Origin: Streptosporangiaceae bacterium
GTDB lineage: Bacteria > Actinomycetota > Actinomycetes > Streptosporangiales > Streptosporangiaceae
Assembly: GCA_019239975.1 (NCBI GenBank)
Contig: JAFAZE010000019.1
Coordinates: 1-62,862, forward strand
Reading direction: 5' to 3'
DNA length: 62,862 nt
Translations under genes and position numbers: made by a program
The notes under the pieces: model-generated
Database searches by the model: none
Seen by the model: the letters and a program-made list of their open reading frames with translations, nothing else
What the model was told of the DNA's origin: nothing
Part shown: positions 53,579-62,845 of the stretch, piece by piece
Numbering within the stretch: the first letter of the stretch is position 1
Layout of the letters: every line of letters begins with the position of its first letter

Positions 53579-54622
53579 TCAGAACGATCCGTGGTGCTTC
53601 TGGTTGGCCTTCGGCCTGGCTTGGCGCTGCGGATCGGCGCGGAAGCCGGTGTCGATGGTGATCGCCCCGCCGACCGCGCGGGAGACGCATGTGAGGATCG
53701 TACGGTTCCCCGCCTGCTCTTCCTCGCTCAAGAAGACGTCGCGATGGTCAAGCTCTCCCTCGACGTGGAGCACGCTGACGGCGCACAGGCCGCACTCGCC
53801 CCGGCGGCAGTCCCACATCACCTCGACGTCGGCATCGCGGAGAGCGTCCAGCATGGTGCGGTTCTTGGGAACGGTGATTTCGCGGCCGCCCTGGTCGTGA
53901 ACCCGTACGGGAAACGCCTCCGGCTGGAAACGGCCTCCGGAGGCGAACGTTTCGAACCGCAGCCGCTCCGGCGGCCGGCCGCGCCGTCTCCAGGCCCTCT
54001 GGGCCGCGTCCCGCAGCCGCAGCGGCCCGCACAGGTACAGCTCGCCGTCGGGGTGGAGCCGGTCGATCGCACGGTCGATATCAAGCCGGTTGCCCTCGGC
54101 GGAGACGTACAGCTCCAGCCGGTCCCCGAGCAGCTCCGACAGCTCGCCGGCGAACGCCAGCTGCTCGCGGGTACGGGCCGCGTACAGCAGCTTGAACGGC
54201 CGGCCGTGGCGGGTGAGCGCGTGTGCCATGCCGACCATGGGCGTGATCCCGATTCCCCCGGCGACGAGGAGGTAATCGGGACGGCCGTACTGCAGTTCGA
54301 AGTGGCTCTTCGGCTCGGAGACCGTGGCCTGGGAGCCCGGCCGCAGGGCACGTACGAATGCCGATCCACCCCGGCTGTCCGGGATCTTCTTGACCGCTAT
54401 CCGGTAGGCGCCTTCGACGGGCCGTTCCCCGACAAGCGAGTAGGAGCGGACGTCGGGCAGCCCGTCGATGGTCACCGCGATGTCCAGGTGGCTGCCTGAC
54501 GGGTAGGGCTGCGGCGGCCGGGCCGGCTCGAGCTCGATCACGCGCACGTCGCTCGCCACGTCCCGGACCGCGCGGACGCGCGCCTGGAGGAAATGACCCC
54601 CCGCGACGGTGGGTTCGCTCAC
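53579..54622 (-). CDS. vanB: Vanillate O-demethylase reductase component (PDR type)
   Basis: The 347-residue product has a ferredoxin-reductase module with an FMN-binding RSYSLVGE (residues 60-67), the NAD-binding LVAGGIGITPMVGMAHAL, and a C-terminal plant-type [2Fe-2S] domain with CRRGECGLCAVSVL and ILTCVSRA. It passes electrons from NAD(P)H to the oxygenase VanA. It starts at GTG 54622, overlapping vanA by GTGA. A GTTCT-GAATA-AGAAC hairpin follows the stop. The exact substrate of the pair could be another methoxy-aromatic. Confidence 0.88.
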   Translation of the reverse strand: MSEPTVAGGHFLQARVRAVRDVASDVRVIELEPARPPQPYPSGSHLDIAVTIDGLPDVRSYSLVGERPVEGAYRIAVKKIPDSRGGSAFVRALRPGSQATVSEPKSHFELQYGRPDYLLVAGGIGITPMVGMAHALTRHGRPFKLLYAARTREQLAFAGELSELLGDRLELYVSAEGNRLDIDRAIDRLHPDGELYLCGPLRLRDAAQRAWRRRGRPPERLRFETFASGGRFQPEAFPVRVHDQGGREITVPKNRTMLDALRDADVEVMWDCRRGECGLCAVSVLHVEGELDHRDVFLSEEEQAGNRTILTCVSRAVGGAITIDTGFRADPQRQARPKANQKHHGSF

Positions 54623-55818
54623 GCCACACCCAGCCGCCGGGCGTCCGCCTCGGTCGCCTCGACCCGGGTCGTGCTGCCGTCCAGCTCGTGAGCCTCGGCT
54701 GCGGACCGCTCATAGCGCACGTCATGGGCCTCCCCGGCGATCATCTTGTCGGTCAGCCGCCGTGCCCACATCGCGCCGCTGTCGATGTTGAGGTTATAGA
54801 ACTGCTTGTCCGGGTGTGCCTCCACCGCCTGCTGCTGTGCCGCGAGCACCTCCTCGTCCTCTGCGAACACGCCCGCGACCCCCTTGCGCAGCAGCGTGGT
54901 GATCCGCTGATCGGTGAGGTTGTAGTCGCGGACGAATGCCCAGAAGTAGTGACAGCTACTTTCGGTCTCCGGCGTCATCGTGTTGAGCACGAAGCCGCTG
55001 ACTCCTTGCGAGCGGTCGCCCTGCCGCGCGCCAGTGCCGGCCGGCGCGATACCCACGTCGATCGCGATCGTGCTGGGCGCCTGAAATTGGATGATCTGCC
55101 AGCGGTCGACCTTGCCGGGCGGCTCCCCGCGCTTCCACTCGAATTGCATCCGCCAAAACGGCGGCGCCTCGACGTTTTCCATCCACCGGGTGACGGTGGC
55201 CGAATTCGGGCCATGCGTCACCTCGAACGGCACCTCGGCGATCGAGCGCTGGCCGATACTCGACTGGTGCACGAACGTCTCATGGGTGAGATCCATGAGA
55301 TTATCGACGATCAATTTGTAACCGCACTTCAGGTGGATCAGATCACCGTCGCCAGCCCATTCCGGGTCGTCGTTCCAATGCAGGTCGGGCACCAGGTGAG
55401 GATCGGCGACGGCGGGGTCGCCGGGCCAGACCCACACGAACCGGTGACGCTCGACGACGGGGTAGCTGCGGACCCGGGCGGCTGGGTTGATCGTCTTCTG
55501 CGACGGCATGAACACGCAGCGGCCCTCCGGGTTGAACACGAGCCCGTGGTATCCGCACTGGACGTTGTCGCCCTCGATATTGCCCTTCGACAGCGGCATG
55601 AGCCGGTGCCAGCAGGCATCTTCGAGCGCAACCGGCTCGCCGCTCGCGCGGCGGTACATCACCAGGTTGTGCGCGGCGATCCTGCGCGGCAGGAGTTGGC
55701 GTTTCAGTTCGACGTCGTACGCCGCCGCATACCAGCAGTTGCGCGGCCAGTCGGGCAGCGTGAAGGTGTCGGGAACCCGGCGCAAATCATCGTCTGGCGG
55801 CACCGCACTCTCGGCCAT
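54619..55818 (-). CDS. vanA: Vanillate O-demethylase oxygenase component (Rieske)
   Basis: The 399-residue Rieske non-haem oxygenase has the [2Fe-2S] motif in DACWHRLMPL and QCGYHGLVF, and the mononuclear iron ligands in NLMDLTHETFVHQSS. This ordering is that of VanA-type demethylases, which convert vanillate to protocatechuate and formaldehyde. The start ATG has GGGAGG upstream. The gene partners vanB. No regulator of the MarR or GntR type lies next to it, and the formaldehyde-consuming genes are not in the window. Confidence 0.88.
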   Translation of the reverse strand: MAESAVPPDDDLRRVPDTFTLPDWPRNCWYAAAYDVELKRQLLPRRIAAHNLVMYRRASGEPVALEDACWHRLMPLSKGNIEGDNVQCGYHGLVFNPEGRCVFMPSQKTINPAARVRSYPVVERHRFVWVWPGDPAVADPHLVPDLHWNDDPEWAGDGDLIHLKCGYKLIVDNLMDLTHETFVHQSSIGQRSIAEVPFEVTHGPNSATVTRWMENVEAPPFWRMQFEWKRGEPPGKVDRWQIIQFQAPSTIAIDVGIAPAGTGARQGDRSQGVSGFVLNTMTPETESSCHYFWAFVRDYNLTDQRITTLLRKGVAGVFAEDEEVLAAQQQAVEAHPDKQFYNLNIDSGAMWARRLTDKMIAGEAHDVRYERSAAEAHELDGSTTRVEATEADARRLGVA

Positions 55819-55977
55819 CCGGTCCTCCCTTCAGCCATGACGTATGTGCTGCTGTACCCCCGTTCGCCCACAGGTACGCGGCACCGGCGTCCGCACGCGT
55901 ATCACCGCGGCCTATGCTGTCGTCACAGATGGCCGGGTGCATAGCCTGACCCCGCCAGCGCGAGGCGGAGGAGTCTC

Positions 55978-57636
55978 ATGTCCGCTGCGAACAACCACGC
56001 GGCGGCTGAGGCGAGCGCGGCCACGAACGACCAGGCAGCCGGCCGTGGCCCGCCCCCTGGCGCAGCCGGTCCTGGCGAAACCCGTGAAACGCGCGGTATG
56101 GCATGGTTGCCGTGGGCGGCAGGCTACCTGGCCGCGGCCATCGTGCTGTTCCTGTGCTATCTGAGGATCTCGGAGACGGTGACCGTCACCTCGGATGGCG
56201 CCGGGATCGCGCTGCAGGCCTGGGACATGCTGCACGGGAACGTGCTGCTGCACGGGTGGGGCCTGGCGGACGTGACCTTCTACACCACCGAGATACCCGA
56301 GTATGCGCTCGTCGAGATCTTCCGCGGGCTCGGCCCGGCCGACGTGCATATCTGCGCGGCGATCACCTACACACTGCTCGTGGTGCTGGCCGGCCTGCTC
56401 GCCAAAGGCAACAAGACCGGCAAAGAAGGCCTGGTAAGAGTGCTGATCGCGTCCGGGGTCATGATCGCGCCGCAGATCGGCCCGGGTGCTTTCGTGCTGC
56501 TGCTGTCCCCGGACCACACCGGGACCAGTGTGCCGCTGCTGCTGATCTTCTTGCTGCTTGACCGGGCGCCGCGCCGTTGGTGGGTGCCGGCGGCCGTTGG
56601 CCTGATGCTGGCCTGGACGCAGATCGGGGACTCGCTCGTGGCGGCGATCGGCGCGGCACCGATCGTGGTGGTCTGCGGAGTACGTGCCTACCGTGGCATC
56701 GTGCAAGGCGGCGAACCGGTCAGCGTGCACTGGTTCGACCTCGCGCTCGCCGTGTCCGCCGTCGTATCGGTTGCCGTGGCCGACGCCGCCGTGAAGATCA
56801 TCGGGAGCCTCGGCGGATACACAATGGCCACGCTGGACACCGTGGTCGCCCGCAGCGCGTCCTGGGCCGCCCATGTCTCGCTGACGGTTGACGGCCTGCT
56901 CCACCTGTACGGCGCCGGCCTCATCAGCGGCTCGCTCCGCTTCGCCACGGGTATCGCCGCGGTCCACCTCGTCGGCGTGGCGCTGGCGGCCTGGGCAACC
57001 GGCCGCGTCATCCGGCGGTTCTTCGCGTGCGACGACATGATCGCGCAGATCCTCGCGGTGGCGATCGCGGTCAACGTGACCGCCTACGCGTTCAGCAGGC
57101 TCCCGACCGTCCTCTACGCCAGCCATGAGATCGCGCCCGTGCTGCCGTTCGGCGCGGTCCTGGCCGGCAGAATGCTCGCGGAGCGGCTTGCCCGGGCCAA
57201 GCTGCTGCCGGCGCTGACGGCTGCCGCCTGCGTCTACCTGGCGGCGCTCGCCTATGGCGCCAGCCTGACGCCGACCCCGCTGCGCGATCAGGCGCTCATC
57301 AACTGGCTTGGCGCACACCATCTCACCACCGGTCTGGGCAGCTATGCCGAAGGCGACAACATCGGCCTGGCCAGCCACGGCACCATCCTGATAGCGGTCC
57401 CGGAGTTCCACCCGGCTTCGGTCGACCACCGGCGCCTCTTCCTGGAGAAAACCTCGGATTTCGACCCGCGCCAGCACAACGCGAACTTCGTGGTCTCCAC
57501 CACGGAGGACGGCCCCTCGTTCCACGTGCCGCCCGCGTTCGCCATACGCGCGTTCGGCCGGCCGGCCCGCACGTACCACTACGGGCCTTGGACCATCATG
57601 ACCTGGAACAAGAACTTGCTGTACGAGATCCGCTAG
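55978..57636 (+). CDS. Large polytopic membrane protein, glycosyltransferase-C-like topology
   Basis: This 552-residue protein has a disordered Ala-rich N-terminus (1-38) and about ten to eleven membrane helices, e.g. PWAAGYLAAAIVLFLCYL, ITYTLLVVLAGLLA and LALAVSAVVSVAVADAAV. A soluble C-terminal 120-residue part ends in YHYGPWTIMTWNKNLL. Between the first two helices is SDGAGIALQAWDMLHGNVLLHGWGLADVTFYTTEIPEYALVE, similar in layout to first loops of GT-C enzymes, though no metal-binding motif is certain. GGAGGAG precedes the ATG. Function is unknown. Confidence 0.7.
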   Translation: MSAANNHAAAEASAATNDQAAGRGPPPGAAGPGETRETRGMAWLPWAAGYLAAAIVLFLCYLRISETVTVTSDGAGIALQAWDMLHGNVLLHGWGLADVTFYTTEIPEYALVEIFRGLGPADVHICAAITYTLLVVLAGLLAKGNKTGKEGLVRVLIASGVMIAPQIGPGAFVLLLSPDHTGTSVPLLLIFLLLDRAPRRWWVPAAVGLMLAWTQIGDSLVAAIGAAPIVVVCGVRAYRGIVQGGEPVSVHWFDLALAVSAVVSVAVADAAVKIIGSLGGYTMATLDTVVARSASWAAHVSLTVDGLLHLYGAGLISGSLRFATGIAAVHLVGVALAAWATGRVIRRFFACDDMIAQILAVAIAVNVTAYAFSRLPTVLYASHEIAPVLPFGAVLAGRMLAERLARAKLLPALTAAACVYLAALAYGASLTPTPLRDQALINWLGAHHLTTGLGSYAEGDNIGLASHGTILIAVPEFHPASVDHRRLFLEKTSDFDPRQHNANFVVSTTEDGPSFHVPPAFAIRAFGRPARTYHYGPWTIMTWNKNLLYEIR

Positions 57637-57671
57637 GCCGACCGAACGTAGTTAGGCCGACCGAACGTAGT
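57634..57671 (+). repeat. 19-base perfect tandem duplication at the stop codon
   Basis: TAGGCCGACCGAACGTAGT is present at 57634-57652 and again at 57653-57671. The first TAG is the stop codon of the membrane protein. It is a recent-looking duplication. Confidence 0.9.
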
Positions 57672-57760
57672 AAGGGCAGACGTGGTGGTAAGCGGCATAA
57701 CCGAACCCGGTACCATCGACCGACCAGGATTCGGAACGCGCGGGACACAGGGGATCGACG

Positions 57761-59533
57761 GTGAGCGACGCGGAGGAATGGAAGCCGGGCCAGGACACCC
57801 AGGCGGTCGCGACGGCGCGGCTACAGGGACAGGACCCCGACAAGATCCACTGCCCGGCCTGGGGTGTCATCGGCAACGTCGGTGACAGCATCTGCTACGC
57901 GGGGGTCCCGGCGAAGGTCGAGGCGATCCAGGCCGAGCTACGGCGCCGGGTCGTCGACGCCGATCTGCCGGTGCGGGTCATCGGTCCCGCCTTCGCGGGC
58001 GGCATCTCCGATGGGCAGCGCAACGGCACGCCGGAGATGCGCTATTCGCTGATCGGCCGCGAGACCACCAACGACGGCGTCTGCCTCCACCTGGAGGGGA
58101 GCGACGTCCGCGGCGTCATCGCGGTCGTGGCCTGCGACAAGCCGCCGGTCGGGACGCTGGCCGCGATCCTGGAGCGCAACGTCCCCGCGGTGATCATGTC
58201 GGACGGCTCGATCCGCCCGGGCATCGACTCCCGGACCGGCGAACCGATCGACATCGTGTCCTGCTTCCAGGCGGCGGCGGACTTGCCGGAGGAACGCCGC
58301 CGCATCGCGCTGGAGGCCTCGCCCGGCCACGGCAGCTGCGGCGGGATGTTCACGTACAACACCATGCAGTCGTTCATCGCGACCTGCGGCATGGAGCCGC
58401 TGCACATGGTGAGCCCCGCGTCGGAGGACCGCCGCCGTGTCGAGGAATTCCCGGCACAGCTGCTCGGCGCGCTGCAGGCGCTGTCGGAGCGCGGCATCCG
58501 GCCCCGCGACATCGTCACCGCCGCGTCGCTGCGCAACGCGACGCTGGTGGCGACCGCCATGGGCGGCTCCACCAACGTCGTGCTCCACGCGCCCGAGCTG
58601 GCCCGCGCCGCCGGCATCGACTTCTGGCGCGAGGTGATCACGCAGGAGGAGTTCAACCGGGTGTCGCGCACGCTGCCGGTCCTGGTGAACGCCCGCCCGT
58701 TCGGCCGATACTCAATGGTCGACATCGACGCCAAGGGCGGCCTGCCGGTGATCGTGTGCGAGCTGCTCGCCGCCGGGCTGCTCGACGGCGACTGCGTCAC
58801 CTGCACGGGAGAGACGCTCGCCGCGCAGGTCGCCCGCCTGGACCCGCCCGCGCCCGACGGCGAAGTGATCCACCCGGTGTCGGCGCCGTTCAAGCCGACC
58901 GGCGGCCTGCGGCTGCTGCGGGGCAACCTCGCCCCGGACGGCGGTGCGGTGATCAAGCTCGCCGGCGTCGAGGGCGGCATGGAGGAGGGCCGGTTCGCCG
59001 GGCGCGCCCGCGTCTTCGACAGTGAGGCGGCGCTGATCGAGGCGCTCGCGTCGGCGCCGGAGCGGTTCGGGGACCACGACATGGTGGTGATCCGCTACGA
59101 GGGCCCGCGCGGCGCGCCCGGCATGCCGGAGCTGCTCGATCCGACGTCGCGGATCACCGCGCTGTGCCGCCAGCGCGGCATCACCATCGCGCTCATGACC
59201 GACGCCCGCTTCTCGGGCGGGTCGGTGGGGCTGGTCATCGGCCACGTGTCACCCGAGGCGGCGCTGGGCGGCCCGATCGCGCTCATCGAGGACGGTGACA
59301 CGATCGTCGTGGACGTCAACCATGACACCCTTGACTGCACGGAACTGGAGAACGCGGCGACACTGGCGGCGCGGCGGGCACGGTGGCGGGCGGAGGCCGA
59401 GCGCAACGGCGGCACCCACCCGCTGGTGCGGCCCGTCGGCACCCGGCTGCTGCGCCGGATGCGCGCGTGCGCGCTGCCACCGCTCAAGGGCGCCGGGCTG
59501 TCGGAAGCCGGTGCCGTCGCAGGCCCGGCATAA
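57761..59533 (+). CDS. IlvD/Edd-family Fe-S dehydratase
   Basis: The 590-residue product has the three cysteine regions of the family: WGVIGNVGDSICYAG (near 35-48), VVACDKPPVG, and SPGHGSCGGMFTYNTMQSF. ASLRNATLVATAMGGSTNVVLHAPELA, DARFSGGSVGLVIGHVSPEAA and VDIDAKGGLPVIV are further landmarks. It is probably a sugar-acid or diol dehydratase rather than the housekeeping dihydroxyacid dehydratase, because the motifs differ from usual IlvD (CDK-PPVG for CDK-T-P) and no branched-chain genes are near. The start is GTG 57761 with AGGGGAT upstream. Confidence 0.85.
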   Translation: MSDAEEWKPGQDTQAVATARLQGQDPDKIHCPAWGVIGNVGDSICYAGVPAKVEAIQAELRRRVVDADLPVRVIGPAFAGGISDGQRNGTPEMRYSLIGRETTNDGVCLHLEGSDVRGVIAVVACDKPPVGTLAAILERNVPAVIMSDGSIRPGIDSRTGEPIDIVSCFQAAADLPEERRRIALEASPGHGSCGGMFTYNTMQSFIATCGMEPLHMVSPASEDRRRVEEFPAQLLGALQALSERGIRPRDIVTAASLRNATLVATAMGGSTNVVLHAPELARAAGIDFWREVITQEEFNRVSRTLPVLVNARPFGRYSMVDIDAKGGLPVIVCELLAAGLLDGDCVTCTGETLAAQVARLDPPAPDGEVIHPVSAPFKPTGGLRLLRGNLAPDGGAVIKLAGVEGGMEEGRFAGRARVFDSEAALIEALASAPERFGDHDMVVIRYEGPRGAPGMPELLDPTSRITALCRQRGITIALMTDARFSGGSVGLVIGHVSPEAALGGPIALIEDGDTIVVDVNHDTLDCTELENAATLAARRARWRAEAERNGGTHPLVRPVGTRLLRRMRACALPPLKGAGLSEAGAVAGPA

Positions 59534-59545
59534 GGCCGCTGTGAG

Positions 59546-60343
59546 TCAGACGAGCGCGCGCTGGCGCGCGGCCGCCGGCGTCCCCGGCATGTCCTTGCGC
59601 GTTGCCGCCAGGTACGCGATCACGCACACGAAGAGCGCCGCCGTGACCAGGCAGATCGGGCCGCTCCCGATGCCGAGGCCACCGGAGCTGTGCGGCTTGC
59701 CGAGGTAGTCGGCGAACGACGCCCCGATGGGCCGCGTCAGTATGTAGGCGGTCCAGAAGGCCGCGACACCGCTCAGGCCCATCCGGTAGCCGGCCGCGGG
59801 CACCGCGATAAGAGCGGTGAAGATCAGGGCCGAGGCGAGGTACCCGAGATGGAACGTCGACGCGAAGAGGTCGCCGGTCGCGGTGCCGAGCGCGAAGGTG
59901 AGGATCACCGTGGCCCAGTAGAAGAACTCGCGGCGCGGCGTCGTGATGCTGTGAATCGACAGCGTCCGCTCCGACGCGTACCAGAGGCACAGAACCACGG
60001 CCACCAGCACGGCGAACGCGGCCGCCGAGACCTTGTACTGGACATGCAGCGCCACGTGCATCGCGTCGGCGACCATCGTGCCGAACACGGCCACCATGGC
60101 GACCGCCACCCAGTACACCCAGGTCACGTACTGCCGAACCGAAAACTGCGCGATGATCGCGATCGCGAACGCGACGAAACCCGCCCCGACGGCGAGGTAA
60201 GGGCTGATCACGTGGACGAGGTAGTCGGACGTCGACTCTCCCAGCGCCGTGGTCAGCACCTTGACGCCCCAGAAGTAGGCGGTCACTTCCGGGACCTTGC
60301 TCACCGCGTACAAGAGGTCATCGCTGCGGTGCCGGCCTGCCAT
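59546..60343 (-). CDS. COG4705/DUF347-type membrane protein
   Basis: The 265-residue product has about eight membrane helices and two repeats of the family motif: KVPEVTAYFWGVKVLTTALGESTSDYLV (14-41) and FFYWATVILTFALGTATGDLFASTF (about 140-164). The GES(T)D and GTATGD pairs are typical. Proteins of this group have been linked to manganese or other cation handling, but their transport activity is uncertain. It follows the Nramp-related gene by 91 bases on the same strand, which supports a role in metal ions. Confidence 0.85.
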   Translation of the reverse strand: MAGRHRSDDLLYAVSKVPEVTAYFWGVKVLTTALGESTSDYLVHVISPYLAVGAGFVAFAIAIIAQFSVRQYVTWVYWVAVAMVAVFGTMVADAMHVALHVQYKVSAAAFAVLVAVVLCLWYASERTLSIHSITTPRREFFYWATVILTFALGTATGDLFASTFHLGYLASALIFTALIAVPAAGYRMGLSGVAAFWTAYILTRPIGASFADYLGKPHSSGGLGIGSGPICLVTAALFVCVIAYLAATRKDMPGTPAAARQRALV

Positions 60344-60434
60344 AGCTGCCAGGATGGCATATGGTCCCGTCCTGGCTGTACGGAACGGAACGGGTGTTAC
60401 GCGCTAGCAACGCTGGCCCGTGGCCGCGGCGAGC

Positions 60435-62069
60435 TCAGTGCCCGAGCGCCACCTCGACGATCTTGAGGATGACGAGGATCATCGCGATCGCGAGGTAGGC
60501 GCGCAGCGCCGCCAGGCCTATCTTCCGGCCGCTGCTGAGCAGGGGAGCGGTGAGCAGGTTGAGCGGGGGCATCCGCCAGGTGTCGCGCTCGCTCCGGTCG
60601 AAGTCGGCCTCGTGGTCGGCCAGCGGGTCCCTGCGCAGGCGGCCCCGGATCAGCATCCCGGCCCCCGCGGCCACCGACGCCGCCCCGCAGACGATCATGA
60701 TCATGACGATCTGCCTCGCGCCGATGCCGGGGAACAGCACCGAGGCCGTCAAGATCACGGACAGCGTGATCAGCACCGCGATCACGGCCGAGGTGAACAT
60801 GTTCGTCTTGCGCCCGTTCACCCAGGGGCCGAGTACCTCGCGGTCGTTGCACAGCAGCAGGAGGAACACGGTCGCGCTCGGCAGCAGGACGCCGGCGAGC
60901 ACCTGGACGCCCTCGGTGAGCAGCCCGAGCGGGGAGCCGGGGATCAGCACGATGGTGGCCGCGCCGGCGATGAGCAGCGTGTAGACGGCGTAGAACCCCT
61001 TGGCCTGGCGCACCCCGCGGTGCAGCGAGTGGTTCAGGCCGAGCACGTCGCCGATGGCGTAGGCGCTCGACAGCGACACCGCGAACGCGCCGATGATGGC
61101 CGCGTCGAGCAGCGCGACCGCGAACACCACGCCGGCGGCCCGGCCCGCGTAGGCGGCGATGCCGTGCGCCAGGCCAGTGCCGTCCGTGAAGTTGCCGAAC
61201 CCCTTCGTGCCGGCGAACGCGGCCGCGGTCACCCCCATCAGCGCGCCGGCGCCGAGCACCACGATCACGATGCCGATCCAGAGGTCCACCTTCTCGTACC
61301 GCATGAACCGCGGGGTGATCCTCTTGTCGATGACGTAGGACTGCTGGAAGAACAGCTGCCACGGCGCGACGGTCGTGCCCACGATGCCGATGATCAGCAG
61401 CATCACGGTGGCCATCTGGCCCGAGCCGCCCGGCAGGCCGGGCACGGCGAAGCCGTGCGCCATCTGCGCGCCGGACGGGTGAGCCATGAGGTACAGCGGG
61501 ATCAGCAGCAGGGACCCGGCGCAGAACGTCACGGCGATCCGCTCGAACCTGCGGAAGCTCCCGGTGAACGCGGCCGCGATTATCACCATCGCGGCGAGCG
61601 CCACGGCGAGGACCTTGGGCACTCCCAGGTATCCGGCCGCCAGGGTGATCCCGATGAACTCGGTGATGATCGTCAGGGCGTTGAGGATGAACAGGTCGAT
61701 GACCGAGAACGCGCCCCAGAACCTGCCGAACCGCTCCAGGATCAGCCGCGCGTGCCCGACGCCCGTGACTGCGCCCAGGCGCAGCACCATCTCCTGGTTC
61801 ACGTACAGCACGGGGACCAGCAGCAGCAGCGTCCACAGCAGCCGGGTGCCGTAGTTCTGGCCGGCCTGACCGTAGGTGGAGAACGCGCCGGCGTCGTTGT
61901 CGCCGACCATCACGATCAGCCCCGGGCCAACGATGGCCAGCAGCGTCTTCAGCCGCGCGGACAGCGTGGACCGCGGAGCGACATCGTCCGCCCGGATGGT
62001 GCCGAGAGCGCCGCGGATGTCGCCAGCGTGCGCGTCGTCGAGAACCGCGGAACGGGTAATGGTGGCCAT
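60435..62069 (-). CDS. Nramp-related transporter, probably Mg2+ type
   Basis: The 544-residue product has the Nramp fold with 11-12 helices. In helix 1 the metal site DPGN reads DAGA (Asp59-Ala62, in VMVGDNDAGAFSTYGQAG), and in helix 6 the usual MPH reads APW (Ala235-Trp237, in VGTTVAPWQLFFQQ). Loss of the Asn and the Met is the mark of Nramp-related Mg2+ transporters, which bind hydrated Mg2+ instead of transition metals. The upstream M-box riboswitch agrees. The ATG at 62069 has AAAAGGGG eight bases before it. Confidence 0.85.
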   Translation of the reverse strand: MATITRSAVLDDAHAGDIRGALGTIRADDVAPRSTLSARLKTLLAIVGPGLIVMVGDNDAGAFSTYGQAGQNYGTRLLWTLLLLVPVLYVNQEMVLRLGAVTGVGHARLILERFGRFWGAFSVIDLFILNALTIITEFIGITLAAGYLGVPKVLAVALAAMVIIAAAFTGSFRRFERIAVTFCAGSLLLIPLYLMAHPSGAQMAHGFAVPGLPGGSGQMATVMLLIIGIVGTTVAPWQLFFQQSYVIDKRITPRFMRYEKVDLWIGIVIVVLGAGALMGVTAAAFAGTKGFGNFTDGTGLAHGIAAYAGRAAGVVFAVALLDAAIIGAFAVSLSSAYAIGDVLGLNHSLHRGVRQAKGFYAVYTLLIAGAATIVLIPGSPLGLLTEGVQVLAGVLLPSATVFLLLLCNDREVLGPWVNGRKTNMFTSAVIAVLITLSVILTASVLFPGIGARQIVMIMIVCGAASVAAGAGMLIRGRLRRDPLADHEADFDRSERDTWRMPPLNLLTAPLLSSGRKIGLAALRAYLAIAMILVILKIVEVALGH

Positions 62070-62369
62070 GTTGAACACCCCTTTTCACGCTTTTCACTCA
62101 AGCGGGATCGGGGCACACGCTCATCGATTCTCGCGCACGCGCGCGGATTTACGCTCCGCCGCACCGGTGAGAACACCCGGCGGCGGGAGCGGAATCACTC
62201 AGGAAACGTCAGCGTGTGCCCGGGACAGGCAGGGACAGCGGCGGGTAGGGCCGACTTCGGCCCGGACTATCAGAGTCCATCGCACGCCTCCCTTCGTCCA
62301 CGGCACACGCGGGTGCCATCGCACCTGACACCAGCCGAGAGGAACTCCATGCCAGCAGGGCTGGCAGCA
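62070..62369 (-). promoter_or_regulatory. Expression-platform leader between M-box and transporter
   Basis: This 300-base leader lies between the aptamer and the start codon. It contains GC-rich segments able to pair locally. Where the Mg2+-dependent switch acts, either a terminator or ribosome-site sequestering, cannot be told by eye. Confidence 0.4.
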
Positions 62370-62550
62370 CCTCTCTCGTTAGAGCTTTGGCACTCCACGG
62401 CGTAGCGCGGCCATGCCCCTGAGGGCGGGTCGCACGCGCAGCCACTTGGCCTCACCCCTTAGGCCGGGGAGAGGTGTCCTGATCCGGAGCGTCTCTCGAC
62501 GGTTGGGATCAGTGGCCTGTGTCCGTGAAGACGCCTCACCGAACGAGGTG
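62370..62550 (-). ncRNA. M-box (ykoK-type) Mg2+ riboswitch
   Basis: On the minus strand the element starts CACCTCGTTCGGTGAGGC and ends GTGCCAAAGCTCTAACGAGAG, where CCTCGTT and AACGAG close the P1 helix. Inside, ACTGATCCCAACCGTCGAGA with GACGC and GGATCAG, CCTAAGGGGTGAGGCC, and GCCATG are the conserved blocks of the ykoK leader. It senses Mg2+ and controls the downstream Nramp-related gene. Match to the consensus was made from memory by eye. Confidence 0.85.
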
Positions 62551-62642
62551 TCCGAGATCAACCAACCACAGGATGCCCGGCGCGATTCCCGATGTCAACT
62601 CGGGTGGCCCCCGCCGCGGCGGGAGAGCGGGCGGCGGCGCCC

Positions 62643-62734
62643 AGTGCGGTGCCCGGAGCGGCACGCGGTGCCGGGGGCGGCACGCAGTGCCCGGAGCGGC
62701 ACGCGGTGCCCAGTGCGGTGCCCTGGGCGGCACG
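62643..62734. repeat. Degenerate tandem GCGGTGCC/GGCAC repeats
   Basis: GCGGTGCCCGGAGCGGCAC-like units recur about five times. Each contains short self-complementary GGTGCC/GGCAC arms. It is non-coding. Confidence 0.6.
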
Positions 62735-62736
62735 GT

Positions 62737-62772
62737 GGAAATCTGAGCCGGTTATAACCGGCTCAGATTTCC
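62737..62772. terminator. 36-base perfect palindrome, bidirectional terminator-like
   Basis: GGAAATCTGAGCCGGTTA is followed directly by its exact reverse complement, giving a stem with A and T flanks (AAAT...ATTT). It would terminate transcription in both directions and separates the M-box promoter region from the unknown gene beyond the window. Confidence 0.7.
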
Positions 62773-62783
62773 TTCGTTGCGGC

Positions 62784-62845
62784 GACGGCCCGGGGGTTGC
62801 GGGACGGCCGGGGGGTTGCAGGGACGGCCGGGGGTTGCGGGGACG
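62784..62845. repeat. 18-base tandem repeat at window end
   Basis: GGGACGGCCGGGGGTTGC-like units occur about three times. They run to near the end of the sequence, so their full extent is unknown. Confidence 0.6.

Noticed and set aside
60420..62405. Plus-strand frame of 661 codons over the transporter and M-box
   Set aside because: It mirrors the Nramp-like gene and runs into the riboswitch; composition is Asp/His/Arg-rich, with no fold.
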